A stretch of DNA of 64,000 nt from Paenibacillus sp. BK033 (GCF_004345425.1 NZ_SLVP01000001.1:1488001-1552000), one strand, 5' to 3'. Shown: positions 35,252 through 46,556, counted from the first letter of the stretch. Translations and numbers: made by a program. The notes: generated by a model not told the origin, from the sequence alone.

Positions 35252-35875
35252 TTGGACATCTTTGGCGTTTTCAGTATTATCGGTACAGTTGCTTTTGCGG
35301 TCAGCGGCGCGATCGTTGCCATGGAAGAAGAGTATGATATTCTAGGCGTGTTCGTGCTGGGGCTTGTAACCGCGTTTGGGGGCGGGGTCATAAGAAACCT
35401 GCTGATCGGCCGGCCGGTTACGACGTTATGGAACCAAGGAAGTCTTCTGGAAATCGCGGTTATTGCCATGACGATTGCTTTTCTGCTGCCGGTATCCTGG
35501 ATTAACAAGTGGAAAAAAAGCGAAGCGTTTTTTGATGCCATCGGCTTATCCGCATTTGCTATTCAAGGTGCGTTGTATGCAACGGAAATGAACCATCCGA
35601 TCAGCGCCGTGCTGGTCGCCGCGATGTTGACCGGGATAGGGGGAGGCATTATCCGCGACGTGCTGGCAGGCAGAAAGCCGCTCGTGCTGAAGGATGAAAT
35701 CTATGCGGTATGGGCGATGCTCGCAGGCCTGGCAGTAGGTGAAGGCTGGTTCCATACGACCGTGCAGCTTTTGTTCCTGTTTGTTATTATTATCGTGTTC
35801 CGCATGCTGTCGGTTTATTATAAGTGGAGACTGCCCCGCAGATCGCTTAAACAGAAGGAGGGTGGCATTATATGA
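35252..35875 (+). CDS. TRIC/UPF0126-family membrane protein
   Basis: 207 residues from TTG 35252, eight bases after GGAGGAG; the TTG at 35246 is too close to that site. Two repeated three-helix units each carry the family motif: GGGVIRNLL in the first and GGGIIRDVL in the second. Prokaryotic TRIC proteins form trimeric cation channels. Its stop overlaps the phosphatase start (ATGA). Confidence 0.88.
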   Translation: MDIFGVFSIIGTVAFAVSGAIVAMEEEYDILGVFVLGLVTAFGGGVIRNLLIGRPVTTLWNQGSLLEIAVIAMTIAFLLPVSWINKWKKSEAFFDAIGLSAFAIQGALYATEMNHPISAVLVAAMLTGIGGGIIRDVLAGRKPLVLKDEIYAVWAMLAGLAVGEGWFHTTVQLLFLFVIIIVFRMLSVYYKWRLPRRSLKQKEGGII

Positions 35876-36345
35876 ATAAAGCGCGCGTATTGTTTGTTTG
35901 CCTCGGCAATATTTGCCGCTCGCCAATGGCGGAAGCCGTGTTCCGCAGTCAGGTAGAGAAAAGAAAGCTGACGGATGTCATCGAGATTGATTCCGCGGGA
36001 ACCGGGGATTGGCACATCGGCAAGCCGCCTCATGAAGGGACGCGCAAACAGCTGGATCTTCACGGCATTCCGTATGCCGGGATGAAGGCAAGACAGTTTA
36101 CGGCCCAGGACAAAGCGTTCGATTACATCGTCTGCATGGATACGAAGAATGAAGCCGATGTACGACGCATCATTGGAGACGCTGCCCACTCGGCACGGAT
36201 TTTCAAGTTCATGGACATGCTGCCGCAGGCCGCGGAAGACGATGTGCCGGATCCCTATTACACAGGCAATTTCGATTACGTGTACGAGCTTGTAACCGAA
36301 GGCTGCGAGCGGCTGCTCGATCAGATCGTTAACGACCTTAAATAA
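35872..36345 (+). CDS. Low-molecular-weight protein tyrosine phosphatase
   Basis: 157 residues. P-loop CLGNICRS with nucleophile Cys10 and Arg16, and the general acid Asp127 in VPDPYY. Such YfkJ/YwlE-like enzymes remove phosphate from Tyr or Arg residues; the Ile14 position next to Cys15 differs between Tyr and Arg phosphatases (YwlE has Thr there), so a Tyr phosphatase is favoured. Co-transcribed with the channel gene. Confidence 0.9.
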   Translation: MNKARVLFVCLGNICRSPMAEAVFRSQVEKRKLTDVIEIDSAGTGDWHIGKPPHEGTRKQLDLHGIPYAGMKARQFTAQDKAFDYIVCMDTKNEADVRRIIGDAAHSARIFKFMDMLPQAAEDDVPDPYYTGNFDYVYELVTEGCERLLDQIVNDLK

Positions 36346-36356
36346 GTTCGCGGCAA

Positions 36357-36404
36357 ATAAAAAAGGCCTTCCCTAGTCAGATGACTATAGGGAAGGCCTT
36401 TTTG
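36357..36404. terminator. Bidirectional terminator between convergent genes
   Basis: AAAAAGGCCTTCCCTA pairs with TAGGGAAGGCCTTTTT around a ten-base loop, with A and T runs on the two sides, so it can serve both strands. Confidence 0.92.
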
Positions 36405-36467
36405 TTGAACGCTAAGAACTCGCTTCGCCAAGGATGGCGAAAGTCGTTCGCCTTGCTTGCTTCCACT

Positions 36468-37205
36468 CTATTCCACTTCGATAAAATGCATGAGGCCTGC
36501 AGGCAGCTCCTGCTGCCAGAAGCCCCACTGATGGCCGCCGTCTTTCTCTGCATAGATTACCTTCGCGCCGCGCTCCTCTAGCAGCAAACGGGCCGTCCGG
36601 TTGATGTCGAGGAAATCAAAGACGCCGTGACCGGTATCGTAAGCAGTCTCTTGGAACCCTGCAATCATGAAGATCTCCAGCCAAGATAGGTCCTTTTGAG
36701 CTTCCATAATTTCTCGGGAACGGTCATAATAAGCACCGGATAGCGACAAAATGCGCGTGAACAGTTCAGGATACGTCAAAGCGAGGTGGAAGGAAATCGT
36801 TCCCCCCAAGGAGTCGCCGGCAAGAAGGCGTTGCTCGGGAGAGGTGCGTACAGGATATTTACCTTCAATAAAAGGAATCAGCTCTTGCCCAAAGAACCGT
36901 ACGTAAGCCTCGTGACGGTCGCCGTCCGGCGAGTACTCCGCTGTTCGGTGCTTTTTGTCGACATCCACGCCTACAATGATAAACGGTTCGACGCCTTCGT
37001 CGAGAATGATGCGGTTTGCCGTTGTGGCAATTCTTCCGAAATTAAAGAAGTCTTCGCCGTCCTGGCAGTACACTACGGGGTAGCTGAGTACCTCGTTATA
37101 ACCCGGCGGCAAATAGACTCGCAAGCTGCGTTCGCCTTCCGGAAGATAGCTGCTTTTTACAATTTCTTTAACTACGGTACGCTTTAAATATCGTTCATCA
37201 GTCAT
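36468..37205 (-). CDS. Esterase D-type alpha/beta hydrolase
   Basis: 245 residues from ATG 37205, after an AGGGGG site. The nucleophile elbow is GDSLGG (Ser132) and the catalytic His lies in GGHQWGFW near the C-terminus. It belongs to the enterochelin-esterase-like group that includes B. subtilis BesA and YjcH. There are no siderophore genes near, so the substrate is unknown. Confidence 0.85.
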   Translation of the reverse strand: MTDERYLKRTVVKEIVKSSYLPEGERSLRVYLPPGYNEVLSYPVVYCQDGEDFFNFGRIATTANRIILDEGVEPFIIVGVDVDKKHRTAEYSPDGDRHEAYVRFFGQELIPFIEGKYPVRTSPEQRLLAGDSLGGTISFHLALTYPELFTRILSLSGAYYDRSREIMEAQKDLSWLEIFMIAGFQETAYDTGHGVFDFLDINRTARLLLEERGAKVIYAEKDGGHQWGFWQQELPAGLMHFIEVE

Positions 37206-37409
37206 ATGTGAATCCCCCTGAATGGAATGGTTGGCATGTGGGTAAACAATAGTAAGGTAATGAGAATCTGCCCGTTCTCCTGTCATGGTCTGGTATTGAA
37301 CCTTGATTGTATTATGCTGTTATACAGAAAAAACGAATCTGTTACATATACAATTCATCAGTAAAATCGGCCAGATTAGCGAAAAACAACGGTTTTTTAG
37401 TTTTTTTCT

Positions 37410-37439
37410 TTGACCATATTCGGCAAACAGGTGTATTAT
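37410..37439 (+). promoter_or_regulatory. Promoter of the pdhABCD operon
   Basis: TTGACC (37410-37415), 18 bases, TATTAT (37434-37439). It lies 60 bases before pdhA in a gap of about 290 bases shared with the divergent esterase gene; the rest of that gap shows only AT-rich sequence. Confidence 0.75.
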
Positions 37440-37488
37440 GATTCTATAACAGAGAGCTCCGATTTTCAAATATTAATGATCGAGGTGA

Positions 37489-38577
<1,089 letters not shown>

Positions 38578-38635
38578 TACCCTTGCCTGACGATGGGATT
38601 TTGCACGAGCAAAAATGAAGGAGGATCTGACGATC

Positions 38636-39613
38636 ATGGCTCAAATGAATATGTTGGAAGCAATCCGCGATGCTATGCGCGTGGAGCTTAAACGTGATGA
38701 GAACGTACTTATCTTCGGTGAGGACGTTGGTAAAGTTGGCGGTGTATTCCGCGTAACAGAAGGTTTACAGGAAGAATTCGGCGAGGAGCGCGTATTCGAT
38801 ACGCCTCTTGCCGAGTCCGCAATCGGCGGTCTGGCGGTTGGCATGGGGGTTCAAGGCTTCCGTCCGATCGCAGAAATTCAGTTCGTTGGCTTTATCTTCG
38901 AAGCAATGGACCAAATGTTCATTCAAGCAGCTCGCATGCGTTACCGTTCCGGCGGCCGGTACAATTCGCCAATCGTATTCCGTACGCCGTTTGGCGGCGG
39001 CGTTAAAGCTGCGGAACTTCATACCGACTCCCTGGAAGGTCTCGCTGTTCAGACTCCGGGCATTAAAGTTGTTATACCATCCAATCCTTATGATGCTAAA
39101 GGCCTCATGATTGCCGCAATCCGCGACAATGACCCTGTATTCTTCATGGAGCACCTCAACCTGTACCGTGCATTCCGCGCTGAAGTGCCGGAAGGCGAAT
39201 ACACGGTTGAGATCGGTAAAGCAAACGTTGTACGCGAAGGCACCGACGTAACGATCATCGCTTACGGCATGATGGTTCACACAGCCGTAAAGGCGGCGGA
39301 CGAGCTCGCAAAGAACGGCGTAAACGCTGAAGTTATCGACCTGCGTTCCCTGGTGCCGCTTGATATCGACACCATCGTGGCTTCGATTCAAAAAACAAAC
39401 CGTGCAATCGTTGTTCAAGAAGCGCAAAAAACGTCCGGCGTTGCCGCGGAAGTTATTGCTCAAATCAACGAAAAAGCGATCCTGCACCTCGAAGCTCCAG
39501 TGCTTCGCGTTGCCGGTCCGGATACGGTGTATCCGTTCGCGCAAATCGAAGATACTTGGCTGCCAACTCCGGCTCGTATCGTAGATGCGGTTAATAAAGT
39601 ACTGAACTTCTAA
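38636..39613 (+). CDS. pdhB: Pyruvate dehydrogenase E1 beta subunit
   Basis: 325 residues from ATG 38636, after AAGGAGG. A transketolase-like pyrimidine-binding domain with [11 protein letters not shown] and the TPP-interacting Glu, then a C-terminal transketolase domain with DLRSLVPLD and [10 protein letters not shown]. It completes the E1 heterotetramer. A 198-base spacer with several hairpins separates it from pdhC. Confidence 0.96.
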   Translation: MAQMNMLEAIRDAMRVELKRDENVLIFGEDVGKVGGVFRVTEGLQEEFGEERVFDTPLAESAIGGLAVGMGVQGFRPIAEIQFVGFIFEAMDQMFIQAARMRYRSGGRYNSPIVFRTPFGGGVKAAELHTDSLEGLAVQTPGIKVVIPSNPYDAKGLMIAAIRDNDPVFFMEHLNLYRAFRAEVPEGEYTVEIGKANVVREGTDVTIIAYGMMVHTAVKAADELAKNGVNAEVIDLRSLVPLDIDTIVASIQKTNRAIVVQEAQKTSGVAAEVIAQINEKAILHLEAPVLRVAGPDTVYPFAQIEDTWLPTPARIVDAVNKVLNF

Positions 39614-39620
39614 TGCGATT

Positions 39621-39666
39621 CATCCTAACGGATGATGGATATCCTTGCCCGCTTAACAGCGGGCAA
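39621..39666 (+). other. Two intercistronic hairpins after pdhB
   Basis: CATCC-TAAC-GGATG (39621-39634) and TTGCCCGC (39645-39652) with GCGGGCAA (39659-39666). Neither is followed by a T run, so RNA processing or stabilising elements are more likely than termination. Confidence 0.6.
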
Positions 39667-39700
39667 AGCCGTCATTAAGCGGCAAACGAACGAAGTGAAA

Positions 39701-39796
39701 GCTTACGACGTAAGAATTACCGCAAAGTGAGCGCTAATTCTTTAAGCGAATGCTTACGACGTAAGAATTACCGCAAAATTCAGCGCTAATTCTTTT
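39701..39796 (+). repeat. Two tandem 44-base palindromic repeats between pdhB and pdhC
   Basis: Copies at about 39701-39744 and 39752-39795 (period 51) are nearly identical except for the loop centre. Each holds a small palindrome CTTAC-GAC-GTAAG and a larger stem AAGAATTA-n-CGC pairing with GCG-n-TAATTCTT. This looks like a REP-type or RNA-stabilising element; the second copy ends at the pdhC Shine-Dalgarno. Confidence 0.8.
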
Positions 39797-39811
39797 AAGG
39801 AGGATACTACA

Positions 39812-41137
39812 GTGGCGAAATTTGAATACAAATTTCCTGAGCTTGGCGAAGGCTTGCACGAAGGCGAAATCGTAAAAGTGCACATTAAAGTCGGCGACAA
39901 AGTAACGGACGACGATATCATCATGGAAGTACAAAACGATAAGGCAGTCGTAGAAGTGCCTTGTCCGGTAAACGGTACTGTACTCGAAGTCCGCATGAAG
40001 GACGGCCAGGTTTGCCATGTCGGCGAAGTTGTGGCGATCATTGATGCGGAAGGTGACCTTCCAGAGCAAGATACTCCTGCAGCCGAAGCTCCAGCGGCGG
40101 CGGCACCTGCTCCGGCGGCGGCACCTGCTCCGGCAGCAGCACCTGCAGCAGCACCTGCAGCGGCACCAGCGGCAGCTCCTGCCGCACCGGCAGAAGCTCC
40201 AAAAGCAACTGGCGGTCTTGTACTGGCTACACCTAGCGTTCGCAAATTTGCCCGTGAGCAAGGCGTTGACCTGACGACGGTTAGCGGCACTGGCAAAAAC
40301 GGCCGCATTACCCGCGAAGACGTAACGAGCGGCGGCGCGCCGGCAGCAGCGGCTCCGGCTGCCGAAGCGGCAGCAACAGCCCCTGCAGCAGCAGAAGCTC
40401 CAGCAGCTAAACCGGCAGCGGCAGTTGACGCTTACCGTCCGGAAGAGCGCGTACCGTTCAAAGGCATCCGCAAAGCAATCGCTAACGCGATGGTTAAATC
40501 GGTATATACGGCTCCTCACGTTACCATCATGGATGAAGTGGACGTAACGGAACTGGTTGCTCTGCGCGCGAAATATAAACCATACGCAGAGAAAAAAGGT
40601 TCCAAGCTGACTTACCTGCCATTCATCGTGAAGGCACTCGTTGCGGCTTGCCGCCAATTCCCGATCATGAACGCTATGCTGGATGAAGCTAGCCAAGAGA
40701 TCGTCTACAAAAAGTACTACAACATCGGTATCGCGACGGATACAGACAACGGCTTGATCGTTCCTGTTATCGAAGACGCAGACCGTAAAAATATTTTCAT
40801 GGTTGCCGACAAAATCCGTGACCTGGCTGCAAAAGGCCGTGAGGGCAAACTTACTGCCGCTGAACTTAAAGGCAGCACCATTTCAATTTCCAACATTGGT
40901 TCCGCTGGCGGCATGTTCTTTACTCCGGTAATCAACTTCCCTGAAGTTGCGATCCTGGGTACCGGCCGTATCTCCGAGAAGCCGGTTGTTCGCAACGGCG
41001 AAATCGTGGCAGCACCGGTAATGGCACTGTCGCTGAGCTTTGACCACCGTCTCATCGACGGCGCAACAGCTCAAAACTTTATGAACTACATTAAACAGCT
41101 TCTGGGTCAACCAGAACTATTCATCATGGAGGTGTAA
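39812..41137 (+). CDS. pdhC: Dihydrolipoamide acetyltransferase (E2)
   Basis: 441 residues from GTG 39812 after AAGGAGG. One lipoyl domain (1-78, lipoyl Lys44 in QNDKAVVE), a flexible Ala/Pro linker (about 83-130), the E1/E3-binding domain (about 135-170), a second Ala-rich linker, and the catalytic acetyltransferase domain (about 210-441) ending with [10 protein letters not shown]. It moves the acetyl group to CoA and forms the core of the complex. Confidence 0.96.
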   Translation: MAKFEYKFPELGEGLHEGEIVKVHIKVGDKVTDDDIIMEVQNDKAVVEVPCPVNGTVLEVRMKDGQVCHVGEVVAIIDAEGDLPEQDTPAAEAPAAAAPAPAAAPAPAAAPAAAPAAAPAAAPAAPAEAPKATGGLVLATPSVRKFAREQGVDLTTVSGTGKNGRITREDVTSGGAPAAAAPAAEAAATAPAAAEAPAAKPAAAVDAYRPEERVPFKGIRKAIANAMVKSVYTAPHVTIMDEVDVTELVALRAKYKPYAEKKGSKLTYLPFIVKALVAACRQFPIMNAMLDEASQEIVYKKYYNIGIATDTDNGLIVPVIEDADRKNIFMVADKIRDLAAKGREGKLTAAELKGSTISISNIGSAGGMFFTPVINFPEVAILGTGRISEKPVVRNGEIVAAPVMALSLSFDHRLIDGATAQNFMNYIKQLLGQPELFIMEV

Positions 41138-41142
41138 CTACA

Positions 41143-42558
41143 ATGGTAGTAGGAGATCCGTCTTTAGATATTGATACTCTAGTCATCGGTGCAGGTCCTG
41201 GCGGTTATGTCGCGGCAATCCGCGCAGCACAACTTGGTCAAAACGTTCTTGTTGTTGAGAAAGAGAATGTGGGCGGCGTTTGTTTGAACGTTGGCTGTAT
41301 TCCTTCCAAAGCTCTTATCTCGGCATCGCATCAATACGAATCCATCAGCCATGCATCGGCGTTCGGCATTACAGCCGGCGACGTGAAAGTGGAATGGAAC
41401 AAAGTACAGGAGTTCAAGAACGGTATCGTTAAAAAACTGACCGGCGGCGTTGCATCGCTTCTGAAAGCGAACAAAGTGCAATATTTCAACGGCGAAGTGA
41501 TGTTCATCAACGAGAACGAAGCACGCGTCTTCAACGATCAGGAAGCACCGCGTTACCGTTTCAAAAATTGCATCATCGCAACTGGTTCCCGTCCAATCGA
41601 GCTGAAAGCATTCCCGTTCAGCGGCCGTATCGTATCGTCGACCGGCGCATTGTCCTTGCCTGAAATTCCGAAAAGCATCATCGTCATCGGCGGCGGCTAC
41701 ATCGGCATCGAGCTTGGCCAAATGTACTCCAAATTCGGTACGAAAGTTACAATCATCGAAGGCGGCGATGCGATTCTGCCGGGCTTCGATAAAGATATGG
41801 GTTCGATCGTTGCTAAGAAACTTAAAGGCACAAACGTTGATATCGTAACCGGCGCTATGGCTCAAGGCGCCGAGCAAACGGATAAAGACGTTACACTGAC
41901 TTACAAAGTTGGCGACAAAGAAGAAAAAGTTACTGCGGACTACCTGCTTGTAACGGTTGGACGCCGTCCTAACACAGACGGAGACCTTGGACTTGAACTG
42001 GCCGGCGTTAAAGTCGGCGAGCGCGGTCTGGTTGAAGTTGACGCGCAATGCCGCACAAGCAACCCGCATATCTATGCAATCGGCGATATCATCGCTGGTC
42101 CTGCCCTTGCGCATAAAGCGATGTACGAAGGCCGTATCGCCGCTGAAGCAATCTCCGGTCTGCCAAGCGTTATCGATTACAAATGCGTGCCTGCCGTATG
42201 CTTCTCCGATCCGGAATGCGCAGCAGTCGGTCTTTCCGAGAAAGAAGCAAAAGACAAAGGCTACAAAACAAAAGTGGGCAAATTCCCGTTCGCGATCAAT
42301 GGCCGCGCAATGTCGCTTAACGCGACTGAAGGCTTCGTGAAGCTCGTTTCCGATGCTGACACCGGTCTTGTGCTGGGCGCGCAAATCATCGGTCTGGAAG
42401 CTTCCAACATGATTGCCGAGCTTGCTCTGGCTATCGAGATGGGTGCTACTCTTGAAGATATTGCCCTGACTATCCATGCGCATCCAACACTGGGCGAGAT
42501 CGTTCTGGACGCTGCTGAAGTAGCGCTCGGACATCCAATCCATACGGTTGCCAAGTAA
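41143..42558 (+). CDS. pdhD: Dihydrolipoamide dehydrogenase (E3)
   Basis: 471 residues. FAD motif GAGPGGYVAA near residue 16, redox disulfide in CLNVGCIPSK, NAD motif GGGYIGIELG, and the C-terminal HAHPTLGE with the catalytic His. It reoxidises the lipoyl group with NAD. It begins five bases after pdhC with its ribosome site inside the pdhC end. Confidence 0.96.
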   Translation: MVVGDPSLDIDTLVIGAGPGGYVAAIRAAQLGQNVLVVEKENVGGVCLNVGCIPSKALISASHQYESISHASAFGITAGDVKVEWNKVQEFKNGIVKKLTGGVASLLKANKVQYFNGEVMFINENEARVFNDQEAPRYRFKNCIIATGSRPIELKAFPFSGRIVSSTGALSLPEIPKSIIVIGGGYIGIELGQMYSKFGTKVTIIEGGDAILPGFDKDMGSIVAKKLKGTNVDIVTGAMAQGAEQTDKDVTLTYKVGDKEEKVTADYLLVTVGRRPNTDGDLGLELAGVKVGERGLVEVDAQCRTSNPHIYAIGDIIAGPALAHKAMYEGRIAAEAISGLPSVIDYKCVPAVCFSDPECAAVGLSEKEAKDKGYKTKVGKFPFAINGRAMSLNATEGFVKLVSDADTGLVLGAQIIGLEASNMIAELALAIEMGATLEDIALTIHAHPTLGEIVLDAAEVALGHPIHTVAK

Positions 42559-42587
42559 TATCCGTTCGACGTTATTTGAGATTTAGT

Positions 42588-42630
42588 GAGAGAGGTTCCG
42601 CTGCTTTAACAGCATGCGGGCCTCTTTTTG
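42588..42630 (+). terminator. Intrinsic terminator of the pdh operon
   Basis: AGAGG-TT-CCGC pairs with GCGG-G-CCTCT with an inner TGCT/AGCA pair, followed by five T. Confidence 0.85.
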
Positions 42631-42668
42631 CATATTATAACTGTACATAACACGAGGAGCGAAAGCTT

Positions 42669-43154
42669 ATGGAAAAGCCGGCTAGTGCATCCAGAACGGT
42701 CATGACGCAGATCATTTTTCCGCTGGATACGAATCACCACGATACGATGTTTGGCGGCAAGGTTATGGAGTACATGGACAAGGCGGCCGCCATTGCCGCA
42801 ATGCGGCATGCCCGGATGCAGGTGGTGACCGCATCGACGGACAGCCTTGATTTCGTAGCGCCCATCAGGGTCGGGGAAGTGATTGAGGTGGAAGCCTATG
42901 TGAGCTGGACGAACAACTCCTCCATGGAAGTGTGCGTGACCGTTCAATCGGAGAATCTGTATACGGCTGAGCGAACGACAACGGTTACGGCGTTTTTTAC
43001 TTTTGTGGCGTTAAACGATAAAGGCAAGCCCGCAACGGTGCCCAAAGTATATCCGGAGACCGACGAGGAAATTCGTATGTTCGCTACCGCTCCAGAGCGG
43101 CATGAGCTGCGTATGAAACGAAAACGGGAAAGACAGCATCCAGCGAAAACGTGA
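42669..43154 (+). CDS. Acyl-CoA thioesterase (hotdog fold)
   Basis: 161 residues. YkhA/YciA-type hotdog protein: LDTNHHDTMFGGKVMEYMD with the catalytic Asp region, and SLDFVAPIRVGEVIEVEAYV. It hydrolyses acyl-CoA esters. It has its own weak ribosome site (GAGGAGCG) and follows the pdh terminator. The C-terminal 25 residues are charged and outside the domain. Confidence 0.9.
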   Translation: MEKPASASRTVMTQIIFPLDTNHHDTMFGGKVMEYMDKAAAIAAMRHARMQVVTASTDSLDFVAPIRVGEVIEVEAYVSWTNNSSMEVCVTVQSENLYTAERTTTVTAFFTFVALNDKGKPATVPKVYPETDEEIRMFATAPERHELRMKRKRERQHPAKT

Positions 43155-43314
43155 AGACAAACCTATGCGAAAAATGTTAAACTAATGAGAAACCCTCTAT
43201 CGAGGCAATTGGAAGATAAACGCCTCGGTTAATAGTTTTTAGATAAACCTTGTACCGGCGTTGCGTGCGGGAGAAGCATGCTGTGCCGGTCAATGACAAG
43301 GAGTTGATAGATTA

Positions 43315-44277
43315 GTGACTGTTCAAACGAGTGAAACGGAATATTTGCAATTGCTTCGGCATGTGCTTGATAACGGCGTGAAGAAGGAGGACCGGACAGG
43401 CACAGGAACGATCTCGGTTTTCGGTTACCAGATGCGCTTTGACCTTACCAAGGGCTTTCCGATTCTGACCACGAAAAGAGTACCGTTCAAGCTGATTGTC
43501 AGCGAATTGCTATGGTTTATTAAAGGCGACAGCAATATCCGTTATTTGCTTCAGCATAATAACCATATTTGGGATGAATGGGCGTTTAAGAGATGGGTGG
43601 AGAGCCCGGATTATACCGGCCCGGACATGACGGACTTTGGCCTTCGCTCGCAGACGGATGAAGCCTTTAACGCTTTGTATCAGGAGCAGATGGACAAATT
43701 CACGAATCTGGTGCTGAACGATGACGCTTTTGCCGAGAAGTACGGCGAGCTTGGCAACGTCTACGGCAAGCAATGGCGTGAATGGCGTACGACGCAAGGA
43801 GAGACGATTGACCAGCTCAAGGGAATCATTGAGACGATCAAGAGAAACCCGGATTCCAGGCGTTTGATCGTATCGGCCTGGAACCCCGAAGACGTACCGT
43901 CGATGGCGCTTCCTCCTTGCCACACAATGTTCCAGTTTTATGTGATTAACGGCAAGCTGAGCTGTCAGCTGTATCAGCGGAGCGGCGATATTTTTCTGGG
44001 GATCCCGTTTAACATCGCAAGCTACGCGCTGCTTACGCATCTGATTGCGCAGGAGTGCGGGCTTGAGGTTGGCGAGTTTATTCATACGCTTGGCGATGCG
44101 CACATTTATTTGAACCACCTGGAGCAAATTGATTTACAGCTGCAGCGGGACATGCGGGAGCTGCCCGTCCTTGCGATTAATCCGGATGTGAACTCGATCT
44201 TCGACGCGGAGGTTGAAGATATCAAGCTGGAGAATTATCAGCCGCATCCTACAATTAAGGCTCCTGTAGCCGTATAA
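43315..44277 (+). CDS. thyA: Thymidylate synthase ThyA
   Basis: 320 residues from GTG 43315 after AAGGAG. The nucleophile is Cys202 in [18 protein letters not shown] and HTLGDAHIY are conserved. The length reflects the 50-residue small-domain insertion (about 80-145) seen in the Lactobacillus casei type and absent from E. coli ThyA. It methylates dUMP with methylene-THF. dfrA follows by 18 bases and regenerates THF. Confidence 0.97.
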   Translation: MTVQTSETEYLQLLRHVLDNGVKKEDRTGTGTISVFGYQMRFDLTKGFPILTTKRVPFKLIVSELLWFIKGDSNIRYLLQHNNHIWDEWAFKRWVESPDYTGPDMTDFGLRSQTDEAFNALYQEQMDKFTNLVLNDDAFAEKYGELGNVYGKQWREWRTTQGETIDQLKGIIETIKRNPDSRRLIVSAWNPEDVPSMALPPCHTMFQFYVINGKLSCQLYQRSGDIFLGIPFNIASYALLTHLIAQECGLEVGEFIHTLGDAHIYLNHLEQIDLQLQRDMRELPVLAINPDVNSIFDAEVEDIKLENYQPHPTIKAPVAV

Positions 44278-44295
44278 GAAAGCAGGAACAATACG

Positions 44296-44787
44296 ATGTC
44301 GATTACGATGATCGCAGCAATGGACCGTGGCCGCACGATCGGAATCGGGAACAGGCTGCCGTGGCGGCTTCCGGCGGAGATGGCTTACTTTACGCGCCAT
44401 ACGACGGGCAAAACCGTTGTCATGGGACGCAAGACGTTCGAATCGTTGCCCAAGCCGCTGAAGGACCGGACGAACGTCGTGATAACCAGACAGCCGCATT
44501 ATGCCAAAGAAGGCTGTGAAGTTGTCCATTCGGTGAGTGAAGCGATTGAACGGTACGGTGACGGGGAGTTAATGGTAATCGGCGGAGCGGATATTTATGC
44601 ACAATTCCTTCCATTAGCGGATAAAATCCGGCTCACCGAGGTGGATGCCGACATTGAGGGAGGAGACGCTTTTTTCCCTGCGTTGAACGAAGACGAATGG
44701 GAACGCGTCGAGGCAGAAAAGGTGGAAAGCGACGAGCGTAATGCATTCTCCTTCACTTTCCAAACATTTGCCCGCCGAAAAGCATAA
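44296..44787 (+). CDS. dfrA: Dihydrofolate reductase
   Basis: 163 residues. ITMIAAMDRGRTIG at the start, LPWRLPAEM with the substrate-binding acid region (Glu rather than the more common Asp), GRKTFESLPKPL and VIGGADIY for NADPH binding. It reduces dihydrofolate made by ThyA. The thyA-dfrA pairing is standard. Confidence 0.96.
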   Translation: MSITMIAAMDRGRTIGIGNRLPWRLPAEMAYFTRHTTGKTVVMGRKTFESLPKPLKDRTNVVITRQPHYAKEGCEVVHSVSEAIERYGDGELMVIGGADIYAQFLPLADKIRLTEVDADIEGGDAFFPALNEDEWERVEAEKVESDERNAFSFTFQTFARRKA

Positions 44788-44921
44788 TATAAAGAATATC
44801 GCATGAATGACGAACGTTGTGTCAATAAGTGCAAAAGATTGTGCGGATAATCCATTAACGACAGAAAATAAGAATGATAGGCTTTTTTATACGATAATCG
44901 CGTAGGCAATGAAGTTTTTTG

Positions 44922-44984
44922 TTGAAATATTTAAAGATTCCCGATATAGTTTTAAGAGAATAATTATACAGGCTTTTCGGGAAT
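44922..44984 (+). promoter_or_regulatory. gltD promoter flanked by an 8-bp inverted repeat
   Basis: TTGAAA (44922-44927), 17 bases, TATAGT (44945-44950). ATTCCCGA (44937-44944) directly before the -10 is mirrored by TCGGGAAT (44977-44984), 40 bases further on. The arms may be operator half-sites. Confidence 0.7.
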
Positions 44985-45006
44985 ATTGGATGGAGGAAAT
45001 TCGCAC

Positions 45007-46497
45007 ATGTCTACACCTACAGGATTTATGCAGTATCAACGTGAATTGCCGGCTGATCGAGATCCTATCGAACGGATCAAGGATTGGAATGAATTTCATA
45101 AGCATTTGTCGGATGAACAGCTGCGTACGCAAGGCGCTCGCTGTATGGATTGCGGAACTCCATATTGCCATACAGGCATGGAACTTGCAGGTTCGGCATC
45201 CGGCTGCCCGGTAAATAACTTGATTCCGGAATGGAATAACCTGATTTACCGTGGATTGTGGCGTGAAGCGCTGGACCGCTTGCACAAAACGAACAACTTC
45301 CCTGAATTTACAGGTCGCGTATGCCCGGCTCCATGCGAAGGCTCTTGCACCGTTGGCCTGATCGGCGAACCGGTTACGATTAAGACTATTGAACATGCTA
45401 TTATCGAGCGCGGCTTCGAAGAAGGATGGGTGGTTGCGCAACCTCCTAAAGTACGTACCGGTAAAAAAGTAGCCGTTGTAGGTTCCGGCCCGGCCGGCCT
45501 CGCGGCAGCTGCCCAATTGAATAAAGCTGGCCATAAGGTTACCGTATACGAGCGTGCCGACCGTCTTGGCGGTCTTCTCACTTACGGCATCCCTACAATG
45601 AAGCTCGAGAAGCATGTTGTAGACCGCCGCATCAACCTGATGAGAGAAGAAGGCATTGAGTTCGTAACGAATACGGAAATCGGCAAAGATATTTCCAGAG
45701 ACGAGCTTTTGAAAGAGTTCGACGCGGTTATTATGTGCGGCGGCGCAACGAAAGCACGCGATGTTGAAATGGAAGGCCGCGACCTGAACGGCATCCACAT
45801 GGCGATGGATTACCTGAACGGTACCATCAAGAGCTACCTGGATTCGAACCTGGAGGACGGCAACTACATCTCCGCTAAAGATAAAGACGTAATCGTTATC
45901 GGCGGCGGCGACACAGGTACGGACTGCGTGGCGACCGCTCTGCGCCATGGCTGCAGATCGGTTACGCAATTCGGTACGGTAGCGAAAGCTCCGCTGGAAC
46001 GCGACATCGTAAACAACCCTTGGCCTCAATTCCCGAACGTGTACACGCTTGATTACGCTCAAGAGGAAGCAAAAGCCCTCTACGGCGAAGATCCGCGCGC
46101 GTTCTCCGTACTGACGAAGAAATTCGTAGGCGATGGCAACGGCAATCTGAAAGAGCTGCACACAGTGCAAATCGAACGTACGGTTGATCCGGAAACAGGC
46201 CGCAGAATTTATAAAGATATTCCAGGCACGGAAAAAGTATGGCCGGCTGATCTCGTGTTTATCGCGGTAGGCTTTGAAGGTCCGGAGAGAACGCTGATCG
46301 ATTCGTTCGGTCTTGAGCAAGACCGCCGTTCGAACGTTAAAGCAGCTTACGGCAAATACAAAACCAACGTTGAAAAAGTATTCGCTGCAGGCGATATGCG
46401 CCGCGGGCAAAGCCTTGTCGTGTGGGCGATCAACGAAGGCCGCGAGGCAGCTCGCGAAGTGGATAAATATTTAATGGGATCGTCGATGCTGCCTTAA
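45007..46497 (+). CDS. gltD: Glutamate synthase small subunit
   Basis: 496 residues from ATG 45007 after GGAGG. N-terminal iron-sulfur cysteines in [12 protein letters not shown] and CPAPCEGSC, an FAD site [13 protein letters not shown], and an NADPH site GGGDTGTDC. It feeds electrons from NADPH to the large subunit, which makes glutamate from glutamine and 2-oxoglutarate. No large-subunit gene adjoins, unlike B. subtilis gltAB, so the partner is elsewhere or this is a GltD-like oxidoreductase. Confidence 0.93.
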   Translation: MSTPTGFMQYQRELPADRDPIERIKDWNEFHKHLSDEQLRTQGARCMDCGTPYCHTGMELAGSASGCPVNNLIPEWNNLIYRGLWREALDRLHKTNNFPEFTGRVCPAPCEGSCTVGLIGEPVTIKTIEHAIIERGFEEGWVVAQPPKVRTGKKVAVVGSGPAGLAAAAQLNKAGHKVTVYERADRLGGLLTYGIPTMKLEKHVVDRRINLMREEGIEFVTNTEIGKDISRDELLKEFDAVIMCGGATKARDVEMEGRDLNGIHMAMDYLNGTIKSYLDSNLEDGNYISAKDKDVIVIGGGDTGTDCVATALRHGCRSVTQFGTVAKAPLERDIVNNPWPQFPNVYTLDYAQEEAKALYGEDPRAFSVLTKKFVGDGNGNLKELHTVQIERTVDPETGRRIYKDIPGTEKVWPADLVFIAVGFEGPERTLIDSFGLEQDRRSNVKAAYGKYKTNVEKVFAAGDMRRGQSLVVWAINEGREAAREVDKYLMGSSMLP

Positions 46498-46531
46498 GAT
46501 ATAAGGAATCAGCGATAACCCTTAGTAACAG

Positions 46532-46556
46532 AAAGCGCCTACGGGCGCTTTTCTTG
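46532..46556 (+). terminator. Intrinsic terminator of gltD
   Basis: AAGCGCC pairs with GGCGCTT around a four-base loop, followed by TTCTT. Confidence 0.85.

Noticed and set aside
40075..40205. Short GC-rich repeats that look CRISPR- or minisatellite-like
   Set aside because: They encode the Ala/Pro linker of the pyruvate dehydrogenase E2 subunit and stay in frame.
41179..42543. A 454-codon open frame antisense to pdhD, and a similar 507-codon one antisense to gltD (44887-46410)
   Set aside because: Both lie fully opposite strongly conserved enzymes, have no ribosome site or sensible protein pattern, and arise from codon bias.
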